From Comamonadaceae bacterium (GTDB lineage Bacteria; Pseudomonadota; Gammaproteobacteria; Burkholderiales; Burkholderiaceae_C), in assembly GCA_947449025.1 (NCBI GenBank), contig CANFQF010000012.1, positions 1 to 37,148 on the forward strand: a DNA stretch of 37,148 nt, read 5' to 3'. Both the position numbers and the translations under genes were made by a program. The notes under the pieces were generated by a model. It searched no databases. It saw only the letters and a program-made list of their open reading frames with translations, and was not told where the DNA came from. Of this stretch, positions 28,731 through 36,250 are shown piece after piece; the stretch's first letter is position 1; each line of letters begins with the position of its first letter.

Positions 28731-31700
28731 TCAGGTCGTGGCGAGGCTGGCATCTGCGGCGCGTCCGGTACCCGCGCTGTGCGCCGGCTGTCCGTAGTCG
28801 CGACCGGTGGCATCTGGGGAGATGAGTCCCATACGCAAGTCGCGCGCCAGCGCCTCGGGTGAACGTTCACGCGGCGACCCATAGCCCGAGCCACCGGCGA
28901 GAACCAGTTCGACCCACTGATCGGCGCCGCGAAGCTCGACCAAATGGCCGCTGCCGACGTTGAGGAGTTCGTGGCCGTGGGAGTCGATGAGGCGGCCCAG
29001 GGCCTCGCCACCGGGTTGGCCACCGTACAGGCCATCGACCGGGTTGTTGACGCCCTCGGGATAGACCGAGATCAAGGTGGGAAGTCCGTCGTCCTCGCGC
29101 TTGCGCAAACGCACGCGCTGGCCGAGGCCGCCGCGATGCCGGCCCGCGCCACCGGAGTCGGTGACATAGGTCTTTTCGAGCACGACCACCGGGGCACGAC
29201 TCTCGATCAGCTCGATCGAGGTGTTGGCGGCGGAGGTGGGCCACAGCAGGGTGGAGTGGCCGTCACCACGCGCGGAGCCACCTTGACCACCGCCGCAGAA
29301 CAGCATGTCGGAGTAGAAGTGGCCCTGCTCGTCTTGCCCATAGATGTTGGCCGCCACTGCCAGGCCGGTGAAGGACTGCACTTGATGCGGTGCAGCCTGG
29401 GACAGGGCGCGGAAGATATTGGGTGCCAGGTACCAGCCGGTGCGGGTCCGCAAGTTCACCGAGGCTGGGTAGCTGCAATTGAGCACGGAGCCCTCCGGCG
29501 CCTTCACCGTGAAGGGCCGGTAACAGCCCGCATTGCCACGCACCGAAGGGGTGAGCATGCACTTGAGCGGGTAGGTTGCGTGCGCCGCTGTGTAGTTCAG
29601 GGTGCAGTTCAGCCCGCCTCGCGGCAGTTGCGCAGGCGCGCCGTCGAAGTCCACATCGATCGAATCGCCCGTGATGGTCAGCTTGACCGGGTAGGCCAGC
29701 ACGTCCCCCAGCGGGTTGTTGGTGATGACGCTGCGGTAGTCGCCATCGGGTAGGGCGCGGATGGCGTCACGCATGGCTTTTTCCGACAGGCCCTGCACCA
29801 CTTCGGCGAGGGCGCCCAGGTCGCGCATGCCGTAGTCGTCCATGAAGGACAGCACGCGCTCGGCCCCCATGGCGTTGGCGGTCACGAAGGATTGCAAATC
29901 GCCCAGTACCTGATCGCCATTTCGCACGTTCAAGTGGATCAGCCGGTGCAGCGTCTCGTTCGGCCGACCCGCCTCGAACAGCTTCATCGGCGGGATCTGC
30001 AGGCCCTCCTCGTAAATCTCCCGGGCTTTGAGAGAGTCCTTGGTGCCGCCGATGTCAGACACATGACCCACCGTGCCGACAAGACCGACCAGTCGGCCCT
30101 CGCGGAACACCGGGGTCACGACCGCGATATCGAACAGATGCCCCGCGCACAACCAGGGGTCGTTGGTGATCAGCACATCGCCTGGCTGGAGCGTGTCAGC
30201 CGGGTAGGCAGCCAGCAGGGCCTTGACCGCACGCGGCAAGGTCAGGTTGAACACCGGCATCGCACGCGGCGAGTGCGCCAGCGTCTCGCCGTCGCGATCG
30301 AGCAATTCGCAGGCGAAATCCTGCGCCTCCGAAATGACCAAGGAGAAGGCGGTCCGGCAGACGGTGAGCCACATCTCGTCGACGACGTTGACCAGACGGC
30401 TCCACATGATTTCCAGGCCGATCGGGTCAGCCTGGATACGCGCCACCGCCTCGGCACGTGACATGCCCTCGTGCACCACCGCCTCCATCGCGCGCGTGGC
30501 AGCGACCGTGATGCGCAGGTTGAGGTTGGCGTCGACATCGACGAGGTCGCCAGGCGCGACCACGGTGGTTGACTCGCGCTCCTCGATGATGGCCGGGCCA
30601 TCGATCCGATCGCCGGGCCGCAGCGCGTAGCGGTCCACCACCTGGGTGAGCGTCGCGCCTTGCGCGAACACCGCCATGCGCTGGCCTTTGACTCGGGGCG
30701 CATCGTCAGCGCCGCCAGCGGCACCCTGCAGGCTCAGGCGGGGCGTGGGCCCGGCGCATCGCACGCGGAAATTCACCGCCTCGATGCGCGCGTCCTCGAG
30801 CACCGAGGTGTAGCGGGTGGCGTAGGCAGCCTCGAAGGCCTGTCGGATCCCCGCCAGGCTTTGGGGTCCGATCAGGCCCTCCGGCAGGGTGACCGCGATG
30901 TCGTGCATCTGCCCCACCAGGCGCATGTCGGCGTGGCGCTCAACCTCGATGGCAGACGGATCAACACCCGCCGCCAGCAATTGCGCACGGCCTTGCTCCT
31001 CCAGGGCCGTGAGCACCTGATTGACCGCTTCCGCATCAAATCCGGGCTCAAACGCCACCCGCATCGAACGCACCCCGTCGGAGGACAGGGGCGCCGCCAG
31101 AAACCCCAGTGCCGAGGCGGCGCCAGACGCTGGTGGAATGATGACCTCACGTACGCCCATGGCACGCGCGACATCGACCGCATGGGCGGGGCCGGCGCCA
31201 CCGAAGCCGACCATGGCATAGGCCCGCGGATCCTTGCCCTTTTCGATCAGGTGCACCCGTGCGGCAGCGGCCATGCTTTCGACCACCACCTTGTGGATGC
31301 CGAGCGCCGCCTCCGGCACGGTCAGCCCCAGCGGCTTGGCGACGCGCTCGACCGCGCGCTCGGCAGCGGCCAGGTCGAGCTTCATGCGGCCGCCGAGGAA
31401 GAAGCCAGGGTCGTAGTAACCGAGCACCAGGTTGGCGTCCGTCACGGTGGGTTCGGTGCCGCCCAGGCCATAACAGGCCGGGCCGGGGTCGGAGCTGGCC
31501 GAGTGCGGCCCCACCTTGAGCAGACCGACCTCGTCGATGGCGGCGATGGAGCCGCCACCGGCGCCAATCTCGATCATTTCGATCACCGCCGACTTGATCG
31601 GCAGGCCCGAGCCGCGGGTGAAGCGGCTCACGCGGGCCGCCTCCATCATCGGCGCGATCTCCGCGCGGCCGTCTTCAATGAGGCAGGCCTTGGCGGTGGT

Positions 31701-32594
31701 GCCGCCCATGTCGAAAGAAATCACGTCCCGCTTGCCCGCCAGCGAGCCAAAAAGCGCCGTGGCCAGACCACCGCCGGCCGGTCCGCTCTCGAGCAGACGG
31801 ATGGGGAACAGGCTGGCGGTCTCCACCGACACCAGGCCACCGGCCGAATGCATCATGCGCAGGTCACCGGCAAAGCCCAGCGCCGAGAGAGACTGCTGCA
31901 AGCGACCCAAGTAGCCTGCCATCAGCGGCTGCACATAGGCGTTGGCGCAGGTGGTTACGGTGCGGGCGTACTCGCCCATTTCCGCCACCACATCCGAGGA
32001 CAGCGACACCGACACGCCGGGATGGTGCGCGCGGATCCAGTCGCCCACGGCCTGCTCGTGTACCGGATTGGCATAGCTATGAAGCAGGGACACCGCGATC
32101 GCGCGGCAGCCCGCGGCCACCAGGGCATCGACCGCTTCACGCACGCTGTCCAAGTCCAGCGGCGCCACGACGCGGCCCAAGGCGTCGATGCGCTCACCCA
32201 CCTCACGGCGGAGATCGCGCTCGACCATCGGCGCCGGAAAGCGCACGAAGAGGTCGTAGATGTCGTAGCGCTGCTCAGCGCCCATCTCGAGGATGTCGCG
32301 GAAGCCCCGCGTGGTCAGCAAACCCAGCGGCGCGCCCTTGCGTTCGATCACCGCGTTGGTCACCAGCGTGGTGCCGTGGATGATCTCGTGCACCTCGGCC
32401 AGGGTGATGCCTCGCATGGCCACCAGCTCCTGCAGACCCTGCAGCGCCGCCTCTGAGGGATCCTTGGGTGTGGTCAAGCGCTTGTGCAGCGTGACACGGC
32501 CTTCCTCGTTGTCGTAGAGGATGAAATCAGTGAACGTGCCGCCAATGTCAAAGCCGATGCGCCAGCGGGAGTTGAGCACGGGGCTGCGATTCAT
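28731..32594 (-). CDS. Fused hydantoinase/oxoprolinase HyuA-HyuB protein
   Basis: The 1287-residue protein joins the two subunits of the N-methylhydantoinase/5-oxoprolinase family, which hydrolyse cyclic imides or lactams with ATP. The HyuA part (about 1-690) starts WRIGFDIGGTFTDFILY, has HGTTLVTNAVIERKGA, the phosphate-2-like SFDMGGTTAKACLIEDG and GFGGAGPAHAVDVA. The HyuB part (about 715-1287) starts at ADPIGLEIMWSRLVNVVDEM and has ISEAQDFACELLDRDGE, ITNDPWLCAGHLFDI and GGQGGSARGDGHS. Fusion of both halves is known in eukaryotic oxoprolinases; many bacteria keep two genes. The start at 32594 has a GAGGAG site and shares ATGA with the IclR stop. Oxoprolinase, hydantoinase and acetone-carboxylase-like activities cannot be separated here, though the full HyuA/HyuB pair disfavours the last. 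Confidence 0.92.
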   Translation of the reverse strand: MNRSPVLNSRWRIGFDIGGTFTDFILYDNEEGRVTLHKRLTTPKDPSEAALQGLQELVAMRGITLAEVHEIIHGTTLVTNAVIERKGAPLGLLTTRGFRDILEMGAEQRYDIYDLFVRFPAPMVERDLRREVGERIDALGRVVAPLDLDSVREAVDALVAAGCRAIAVSLLHSYANPVHEQAVGDWIRAHHPGVSVSLSSDVVAEMGEYARTVTTCANAYVQPLMAGYLGRLQQSLSALGFAGDLRMMHSAGGLVSVETASLFPIRLLESGPAGGGLATALFGSLAGKRDVISFDMGGTTAKACLIEDGRAEIAPMMEAARVSRFTRGSGLPIKSAVIEMIEIGAGGGSIAAIDEVGLLKVGPHSASSDPGPACYGLGGTEPTVTDANLVLGYYDPGFFLGGRMKLDLAAAERAVERVAKPLGLTVPEAALGIHKVVVESMAAAARVHLIEKGKDPRAYAMVGFGGAGPAHAVDVARAMGVREVIIPPASGAASALGFLAAPLSSDGVRSMRVAFEPGFDAEAVNQVLTALEEQGRAQLLAAGVDPSAIEVERHADMRLVGQMHDIAVTLPEGLIGPQSLAGIRQAFEAAYATRYTSVLEDARIEAVNFRVRCAGPTPRLSLQGAAGGADDAPRVKGQRMAVFAQGATLTQVVDRYALRPGDRIDGPAIIEERESTTVVAPGDLVDVDANLNLRITVAATRAMEAVVHEGMSRAEAVARIQADPIGLEIMWSRLVNVVDEMWLTVCRTAFSLVISEAQDFACELLDRDGETLAHSPRAMPVFNLTLPRAVKALLAAYPADTLQPGDVLITNDPWLCAGHLFDIAVVTPVFREGRLVGLVGTVGHVSDIGGTKDSLKAREIYEEGLQIPPMKLFEAGRPNETLHRLIHLNVRNGDQVLGDLQSFVTANAMGAERVLSFMDDYGMRDLGALAEVVQGLSEKAMRDAIRALPDGDYRSVITNNPLGDVLAYPVKLTITGDSIDVDFDGAPAQLPRGGLNCTLNYTAAHATYPLKCMLTPSVRGNAGCYRPFTVKAPEGSVLNCSYPASVNLRTRTGWYLAPNIFRALSQAAPHQVQSFTGLAVAANIYGQDEQGHFYSDMLFCGGGQGGSARGDGHSTLLWPTSAANTSIELIESRAPVVVLEKTYVTDSGGAGRHRGGLGQRVRLRKREDDGLPTLISVYPEGVNNPVDGLYGGQPGGEALGRLIDSHGHELLNVGSGHLVELRGADQWVELVLAGGSGYGSPRERSPEALARDLRMGLISPDATGRDYGQPAHSAGTGRAADASLATT

Positions 32595-33328
32595 GGATGA
32601 CTCCTCATGAGATTTCTTCGCTCCTGCAGGAGCAGTTCGATGGCCCGCTTGCGGTCGGCCGGACCGAGGGCCTGCAGCGGGTAGGTGAGGCACAGGGACA
32701 GGCGCTCGCCGGTCTGCGGATCCGCCACCGCCACGGCAAAAGCGCCGGCGCCTGGGAGGGCCTCATGCTGGGACTCGGCAAACCCTTGCTCGCGGATCTG
32801 GCGCAGCCGCGCGAGTAAATCGTCAAAGTCACGTGGCGACTGTGGGGCAGCGAGAGAGACGCGCCCACCCAGCAGTTGGCGCACCTCGCCATCGCCCATG
32901 GTGGCCAGCAGGGCCCGTCCGGTGGCGCAGGCGTCGACCGGCAAGCGTCCGCCGAGCGGCACGCCCACCTGCTGGGCATTGCCACCCACATGATGGGCCA
33001 GGCCCACCATGTGGGTGCCCACCAGCACCGAGACATAACCGGAGTGCCCCATCTGCTCACTGACCCGCCGCGCCGCCGCACTGGCGCGGGCATGGAAGGT
33101 TTGGGTCTGGGTGGCCATCTGGCCCAAGTCCTGCAGCCATTCCCCGAGCCGGTAGCCGCGGCCGCGGCCAGCCGCGTCGAGCATGCCGGCTTCATGCATC
33201 GCGCGCAGGAGGCGCGACACATTGCTCTTGGGCAGGCCGAGCCAAGTCGCCACCTCGGTCACGGTGAGCTCGGGCCGGCTGGGCGTGAAGCAGCGCAGGA
33301 CATGCACTGAGTTCTTCAGCGTCGACAT
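32591..33328 (-). CDS. IclR-family transcriptional regulator
   Basis: The 245-residue DNA-binding protein has an N-terminal winged helix-turn-helix (ELTVTEVATWLGLPKSNVSRLLRAMHEAG, about 20-48) and a C-terminal IclR ligand domain (about 75-245). The ligand domain contains GGRLPVDACATGRALLA and GFAESQHEALPGAGAFAVAV. It is the first gene of the hydantoinase/transport operon and overlaps hyuAB by ATGA. It therefore probably regulates its own operon, most likely through the inverted repeat at 33360-33377. IclR proteins may repress or activate; the operator position over the start site suggests repression. Confidence 0.92.
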   Translation of the reverse strand: MSTLKNSVHVLRCFTPSRPELTVTEVATWLGLPKSNVSRLLRAMHEAGMLDAAGRGRGYRLGEWLQDLGQMATQTQTFHARASAAARRVSEQMGHSGYVSVLVGTHMVGLAHHVGGNAQQVGVPLGGRLPVDACATGRALLATMGDGEVRQLLGGRVSLAAPQSPRDFDDLLARLRQIREQGFAESQHEALPGAGAFAVAVADPQTGERLSLCLTYPLQALGPADRKRAIELLLQERRNLMRSHP

Positions 33329-33359
33329 GTCCAGGACCGAGTCACTTTGTGCCGGAATA

Positions 33360-33414
33360 TGGAACTGTTGTTCCCCATTCAGGCATCATAGGCCGGCTGA
33401 GCAGCACTGCGCAA
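33360..33414 (-). promoter_or_regulatory. Promoter and IclR-type operator of the hydantoinase operon
   Basis: On the minus strand TTGCGC (33414-33409), 18 bp and TATGAT (33390-33385) form a promoter with a start near 33378. Just after it, TGGGGAACAACAGTTCCA (33377-33360) holds the perfect repeat GGAAC-TGTT-GTTCC, resembling the TGGAA-N6-TTCCA pattern of several IclR-family operators. The repeat lies over the first transcribed bases, 32 bp before the iclR ATG. Confidence 0.6.
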
Positions 33415-33483
33415 GCCGGTCAGGGCCGGAGGAATCCCCTAGGAAAGAAGGCTACAAGCCTGATTGCCCATCATGCCCCGGGG

Positions 33484-35838
33484 TCACTCCACTCGCGTGG
33501 CCAGGAGGTTTGAAGCGCTGGAACCCAGTCCCTCGCCGGTGTCTCCCGTCTCTTGTCTCGTTACGACGCTCGAGGCAGTCGATGCGGCGGAGGCGAGGGC
33601 CTGGGACCCCGTGCCCATAGCGCTGGCCGGGATCACGCTGGCCGGGATCACGCGTGTCGGCATCACACTGGCCGGCCGCTGTGCAATCGTCCCCACTCCC
33701 TCGCGGCCGGCACCTTGGGTCAGAGCGCGTCCCAGCGTGTCTCGCCTGGCGGACTCCCAGGCAGCCTTGACCGCGCCGGCGAATGACAACTCACGTTGTT
33801 TGGGAAGGGTCTGAAGCACCAGAAGGCTCGCCTGTTTGGGCTGCAGGCCCGCACGCTTCAAGTCCTCCGCGGTGATCGGCACCTGCTTCAGAGCGTGCAG
33901 CATGGACCCGATCTGCCGGTCAGGGTTGTCGTTGTTCAGCTCATTAGCCGACACTGCGTCGATCAAGCGATGGTTGTAGAAATGCATCGAGGCTGCTGCG
34001 ACATGCCGCAGGACATAGGGCATGGGACTCTGCTCGTGGAGGGCTCGGGGGCCGATGTGGACCATGCGGGTGAATGGGTCGTAGCGGGCTTGCTGGCGAG
34101 TGGGTTGGTCAATGCTGAGCCGAAAGGCCGGGATACCTTGGCCTGCAGAGTCGCAGCCCTGCGAGGCCCGGCTGAAGATGGCGCGGACGGCCGCAACAAC
34201 CTCCGGGAAATTCCGGATGATCCGCTCTCGGGCCTGGGCCTGGGCCTGGGCCTGTGCCTTCACCTTACCAAGCACCCGCGCCTGCAGTTGCCGCTCCTGG
34301 CCCGTGTAGCACTCACCAGGTGACAGGGCTCGCGCCAGCTCCGCATGGAAACGATAACGAGGCGCCCAGCCAGCACCGCGCGGATCCATGCTCTGCAAAC
34401 TATCCGCAGAGCATTGGAGCAGCGAGGCCCGCACCGACAGGGGCCAACGCAGAAGTTCGTCCCGGAATCGGTTAGATAAGGGTTGCCCCGAGGCAAGGGT
34501 GACGCGCTCATGCAGTCCCTGGAGTGCGGGTAGCCAAACCTGCTGCCAGCGAGCCCGAATTGCCGCTTGTTCTTTAGCTTGTGCGTTCGCTTGCGCCGAC
34601 GCTTGCCGACCCGACGCGTCGGGTACGCACCTGTAGAGGGCTTGGCCCGCGAGCTGCTGTCCCCAATCACGCATGTCCGTGCGTTGTGTGGGCCGCTCGG
34701 GCGAGGAGAGGCCAAGCAGGCGCCCGTTCGTATCGGCGAGTCGGACGCGTTCCGATTCGCTCCCTTGATTGCTCCGCAGGTGCGCAGGTCGACCGCCCGC
34801 CGACGACGCTGCACTTGGGAAGCCGTACATGGAGATCAAACTTAGCTGATGTGGCAACGAGGGTGCCTCTGTGGAGGCCAGATTCGACGGTGCTCTATGA
34901 GTCGGAAGGGTCGTTGCAAGGGGCGGCGGATGAATCTCCGCAGTGGGCGGTGGCGCATTGCCAGTCGCAGCGCCAGAGAATTGGGGGGCCAGGCTTCTGT
35001 TGACGCTGCTGAGAGGGGCTGGGTCACCAGCCGCCGAGCGCGGCTCGGAGGTAGGCACCGTTCCAGAGTCCGACAAGCGTCGGCTCGCCTTGCGGTCATC
35101 CCCGGAGACAATGCGCGATCCCTCAGCGTCTGGAGCCCGATGGGCCTTACGGTAAACGCGGGGCCGCGGCGATGCGTCTGGTGGCGGAGGCAGCGAGCGC
35201 CGGCGTTGGGTGATCCTGCTGCCGTCCGCAGTCTCGAGCTCGTTGCGCCATTCAGTATCGTTCTGGGGCGGCTCGACCCGCTCGAAGGCAGCCAGGCAGG
35301 CTTCGACGACCTTGTCGCACGACTCGATCAGGCGGCTGTTGATCCGGCTGTGGAGCTCCTCGGTGTCGCTGCAACCCCAGGTTGCGGGGGTGAACGCCAG
35401 CGTCGACAACTGAGCCGCCTGGCGAGCGTCCATGCCGCCCGTGATCAGGGCTTGCTGGAACTTCACAAGTGCCGTGAGCAGCCGCAATTGATGCACACGA
35501 ACCGCGCCCGCATCGGTGAGGTTGTAGAACGGGACGGCGGCCTGATCCCGGCTCACCCCGGGGGGCAGCGCCCTTGCGAAACGATCGGCGATGCGGGTCC
35601 TCGCAGCGGAGAGTTGCTTGCTTCGCAAGAAGGCCGGCGATAGGGGGGGGCGGGGGGACGTGCCGGCGGCACTCACGCCCTTGCCATCGAGCAGCACCAG
35701 ATTGTTTGCATCCGAGCACTGCACCGCGGTGCCCAAGTCGATGAAACTTTCTGGATCGGCGGCGGTTTCCCGGTTGGGCGATTCCGCCCCGCGTGAAGGT
35801 GAGCGCGGGGACAGCGTGCGGAGCAGTGACGAGATCAT
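33484..35838 (-). CDS. Unrecognised large repeat-bearing protein
   Basis: I do not recognise this protein. The frame is open for 881 codons. I chose the ATG at 35838 (MISSLLRTLSPRSPSRGAESP, 784 residues) because the earlier part reads through short tandem repeats. ATGs at 35883 and 35955 are alternatives, and none has a good Shine-Dalgarno. The N-terminus is Ser/Pro/Arg-rich. A helical part (about 60-190) is followed by a long Pro/Ser/Arg linker (190-390), an Ala/Gln-rich helical region with AQAQAQAQA, and a C-terminal block with YDPFTRMVHIGPRALHEQ and VLRHVAAASMHFYN. The tail carries VIPAS repeats. There is no signal peptide or membrane helix. The overall look recalls secreted effector proteins. 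The C-terminal block resembles a zinc-protease pattern without the catalytic HExxH. Both points are guesses. Confidence 0.6.
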   Translation of the reverse strand: MISSLLRTLSPRSPSRGAESPNRETAADPESFIDLGTAVQCSDANNLVLLDGKGVSAAGTSPRPPLSPAFLRSKQLSAARTRIADRFARALPPGVSRDQAAVPFYNLTDAGAVRVHQLRLLTALVKFQQALITGGMDARQAAQLSTLAFTPATWGCSDTEELHSRINSRLIESCDKVVEACLAAFERVEPPQNDTEWRNELETADGSRITQRRRSLPPPPDASPRPRVYRKAHRAPDAEGSRIVSGDDRKASRRLSDSGTVPTSEPRSAAGDPAPLSSVNRSLAPQFSGAATGNAPPPTAEIHPPPLATTLPTHRAPSNLASTEAPSLPHQLSLISMYGFPSAASSAGGRPAHLRSNQGSESERVRLADTNGRLLGLSSPERPTQRTDMRDWGQQLAGQALYRCVPDASGRQASAQANAQAKEQAAIRARWQQVWLPALQGLHERVTLASGQPLSNRFRDELLRWPLSVRASLLQCSADSLQSMDPRGAGWAPRYRFHAELARALSPGECYTGQERQLQARVLGKVKAQAQAQAQARERIIRNFPEVVAAVRAIFSRASQGCDSAGQGIPAFRLSIDQPTRQQARYDPFTRMVHIGPRALHEQSPMPYVLRHVAAASMHFYNHRLIDAVSANELNNDNPDRQIGSMLHALKQVPITAEDLKRAGLQPKQASLLVLQTLPKQRELSFAGAVKAAWESARRDTLGRALTQGAGREGVGTIAQRPASVMPTRVIPASVIPASAMGTGSQALASAASTASSVVTRQETGDTGEGLGSSASNLLATRVE
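33623..33676 (+). repeat. 15-bp tandem repeat in the orphan gene
   Basis: CTGGCCGGGATCACG occurs twice in perfect tandem (33623-33652), followed by a diverged third unit (33653-33667) and a partial fourth. On the coding (minus) strand it gives the pentapeptide repeat VIPAS near the protein C-terminus. Confidence 0.85.
34230..34259 (+). repeat. Hexanucleotide GGGCCT repeat in the orphan gene
   Basis: Four perfect GGGCCT units (34230-34253) and a fifth degenerate unit encode the Ala-Gln run AQAQAQAQA on the minus strand. A hexamer keeps frame when it expands, so length variants would change the protein without breaking it. Confidence 0.85.
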
Positions 35839-35910
35839 GGGCGGTAACGATCGGCTGTGAGGAGGGGGTGTGGTGGCCGCCATGCGGCCGGAGATGCCTA
35901 CCGGATCGTG

Positions 35911-35942
35911 GACAGGCGGACAGACGGACAGATAGACCGATG
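35911..35942 (+). repeat. 8-bp tandem repeat
   Basis: GACAGGCG, GACAGACG, GACAGATA and GACCGATG follow one another directly, four imperfect 8-bp units. An 8-bp period does not keep a reading frame when units are gained or lost, which argues against this stretch being coding. Confidence 0.6.
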
Positions 35943-36035
35943 GATACGGAGGCATGTGGTCTGTCACCGCCGGGGCGCGGCCGGTTCTCTCTGGCTGCGC
36001 ACATCGCCAGTTGCACGCCAGCGTCCCTTGCGCAA

Positions 36036-36085
36036 CCGCACATGGCCGCACCAAGCCGCACGAGGTCGCACGAGGCCCTACGACG
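36036..36085 (+). repeat. 10-bp tandem repeat
   Basis: Five imperfect 10-bp units run in tandem: CCGCACATGG, CCGCACCAAG, CCGCACGAGG, TCGCACGAGG, then CCCTACGACG. The period is close to one DNA helical turn, so every unit faces the same side. It ends 165 bp before hsp20. Confidence 0.65.
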
Positions 36086-36233
36086 GCGCGCTGGGCCGTG
36101 CCTAGAGGACCGTCGTCTCCACCCACCACAATTGCCCCGCAGACCGCTCCTACAGCAGCATGGCACCCACCCCCACAGGACCGCCCTCAGGGCCCGGCGC
36201 AAATTGCCCCTCTCGCCTTCCTCGCTCTGACCT

Positions 36234-36248
36234 TCATCTTGGAGATGA
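36234..36248 (+). promoter_or_regulatory. Possible RNA thermometer at the hsp20 ribosome binding site
   Basis: TCATCT-TGG-AGATGA is a perfect 6-bp AU-rich stem with a 3-nt loop. It includes the GGAG Shine-Dalgarno (36241-36244) and ends two bases before the ATG at 36251. Melting at raised temperature would free the site. It is far shorter than a ROSE element. Confidence 0.4.
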
Positions 36249-36250
36249 CC

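Larger units (their letters stand above)
35839..36250. other. 412-bp divergent spacer between orphan gene and hsp20
   Basis: I see no convincing gene here. It holds two short tandem repeats (35911-35942 and 36036-36085) and the possible RNA thermometer of hsp20. I found no clear sigma-32 promoter and no TTCG-N16-TTCG (PIP-type) box upstream of the orphan gene. The orphan reading frame stays open through most of it, which leaves room for a longer N-terminus. Confidence 0.5.

Noticed and set aside
30660-32456. A 598-codon plus-strand frame opposite hyuA
   Set aside because: Shadow of the hydantoinase gene, His/Gly/Arg/Ala-rich like the other antisense frames.
34849-35643. A 264-codon plus-strand frame inside the orphan gene region
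   Set aside because: Less plausible than the 784-codon minus frame, which covers it fully and has structured-looking helical segments. Still, the orphan gene is itself uncertain.
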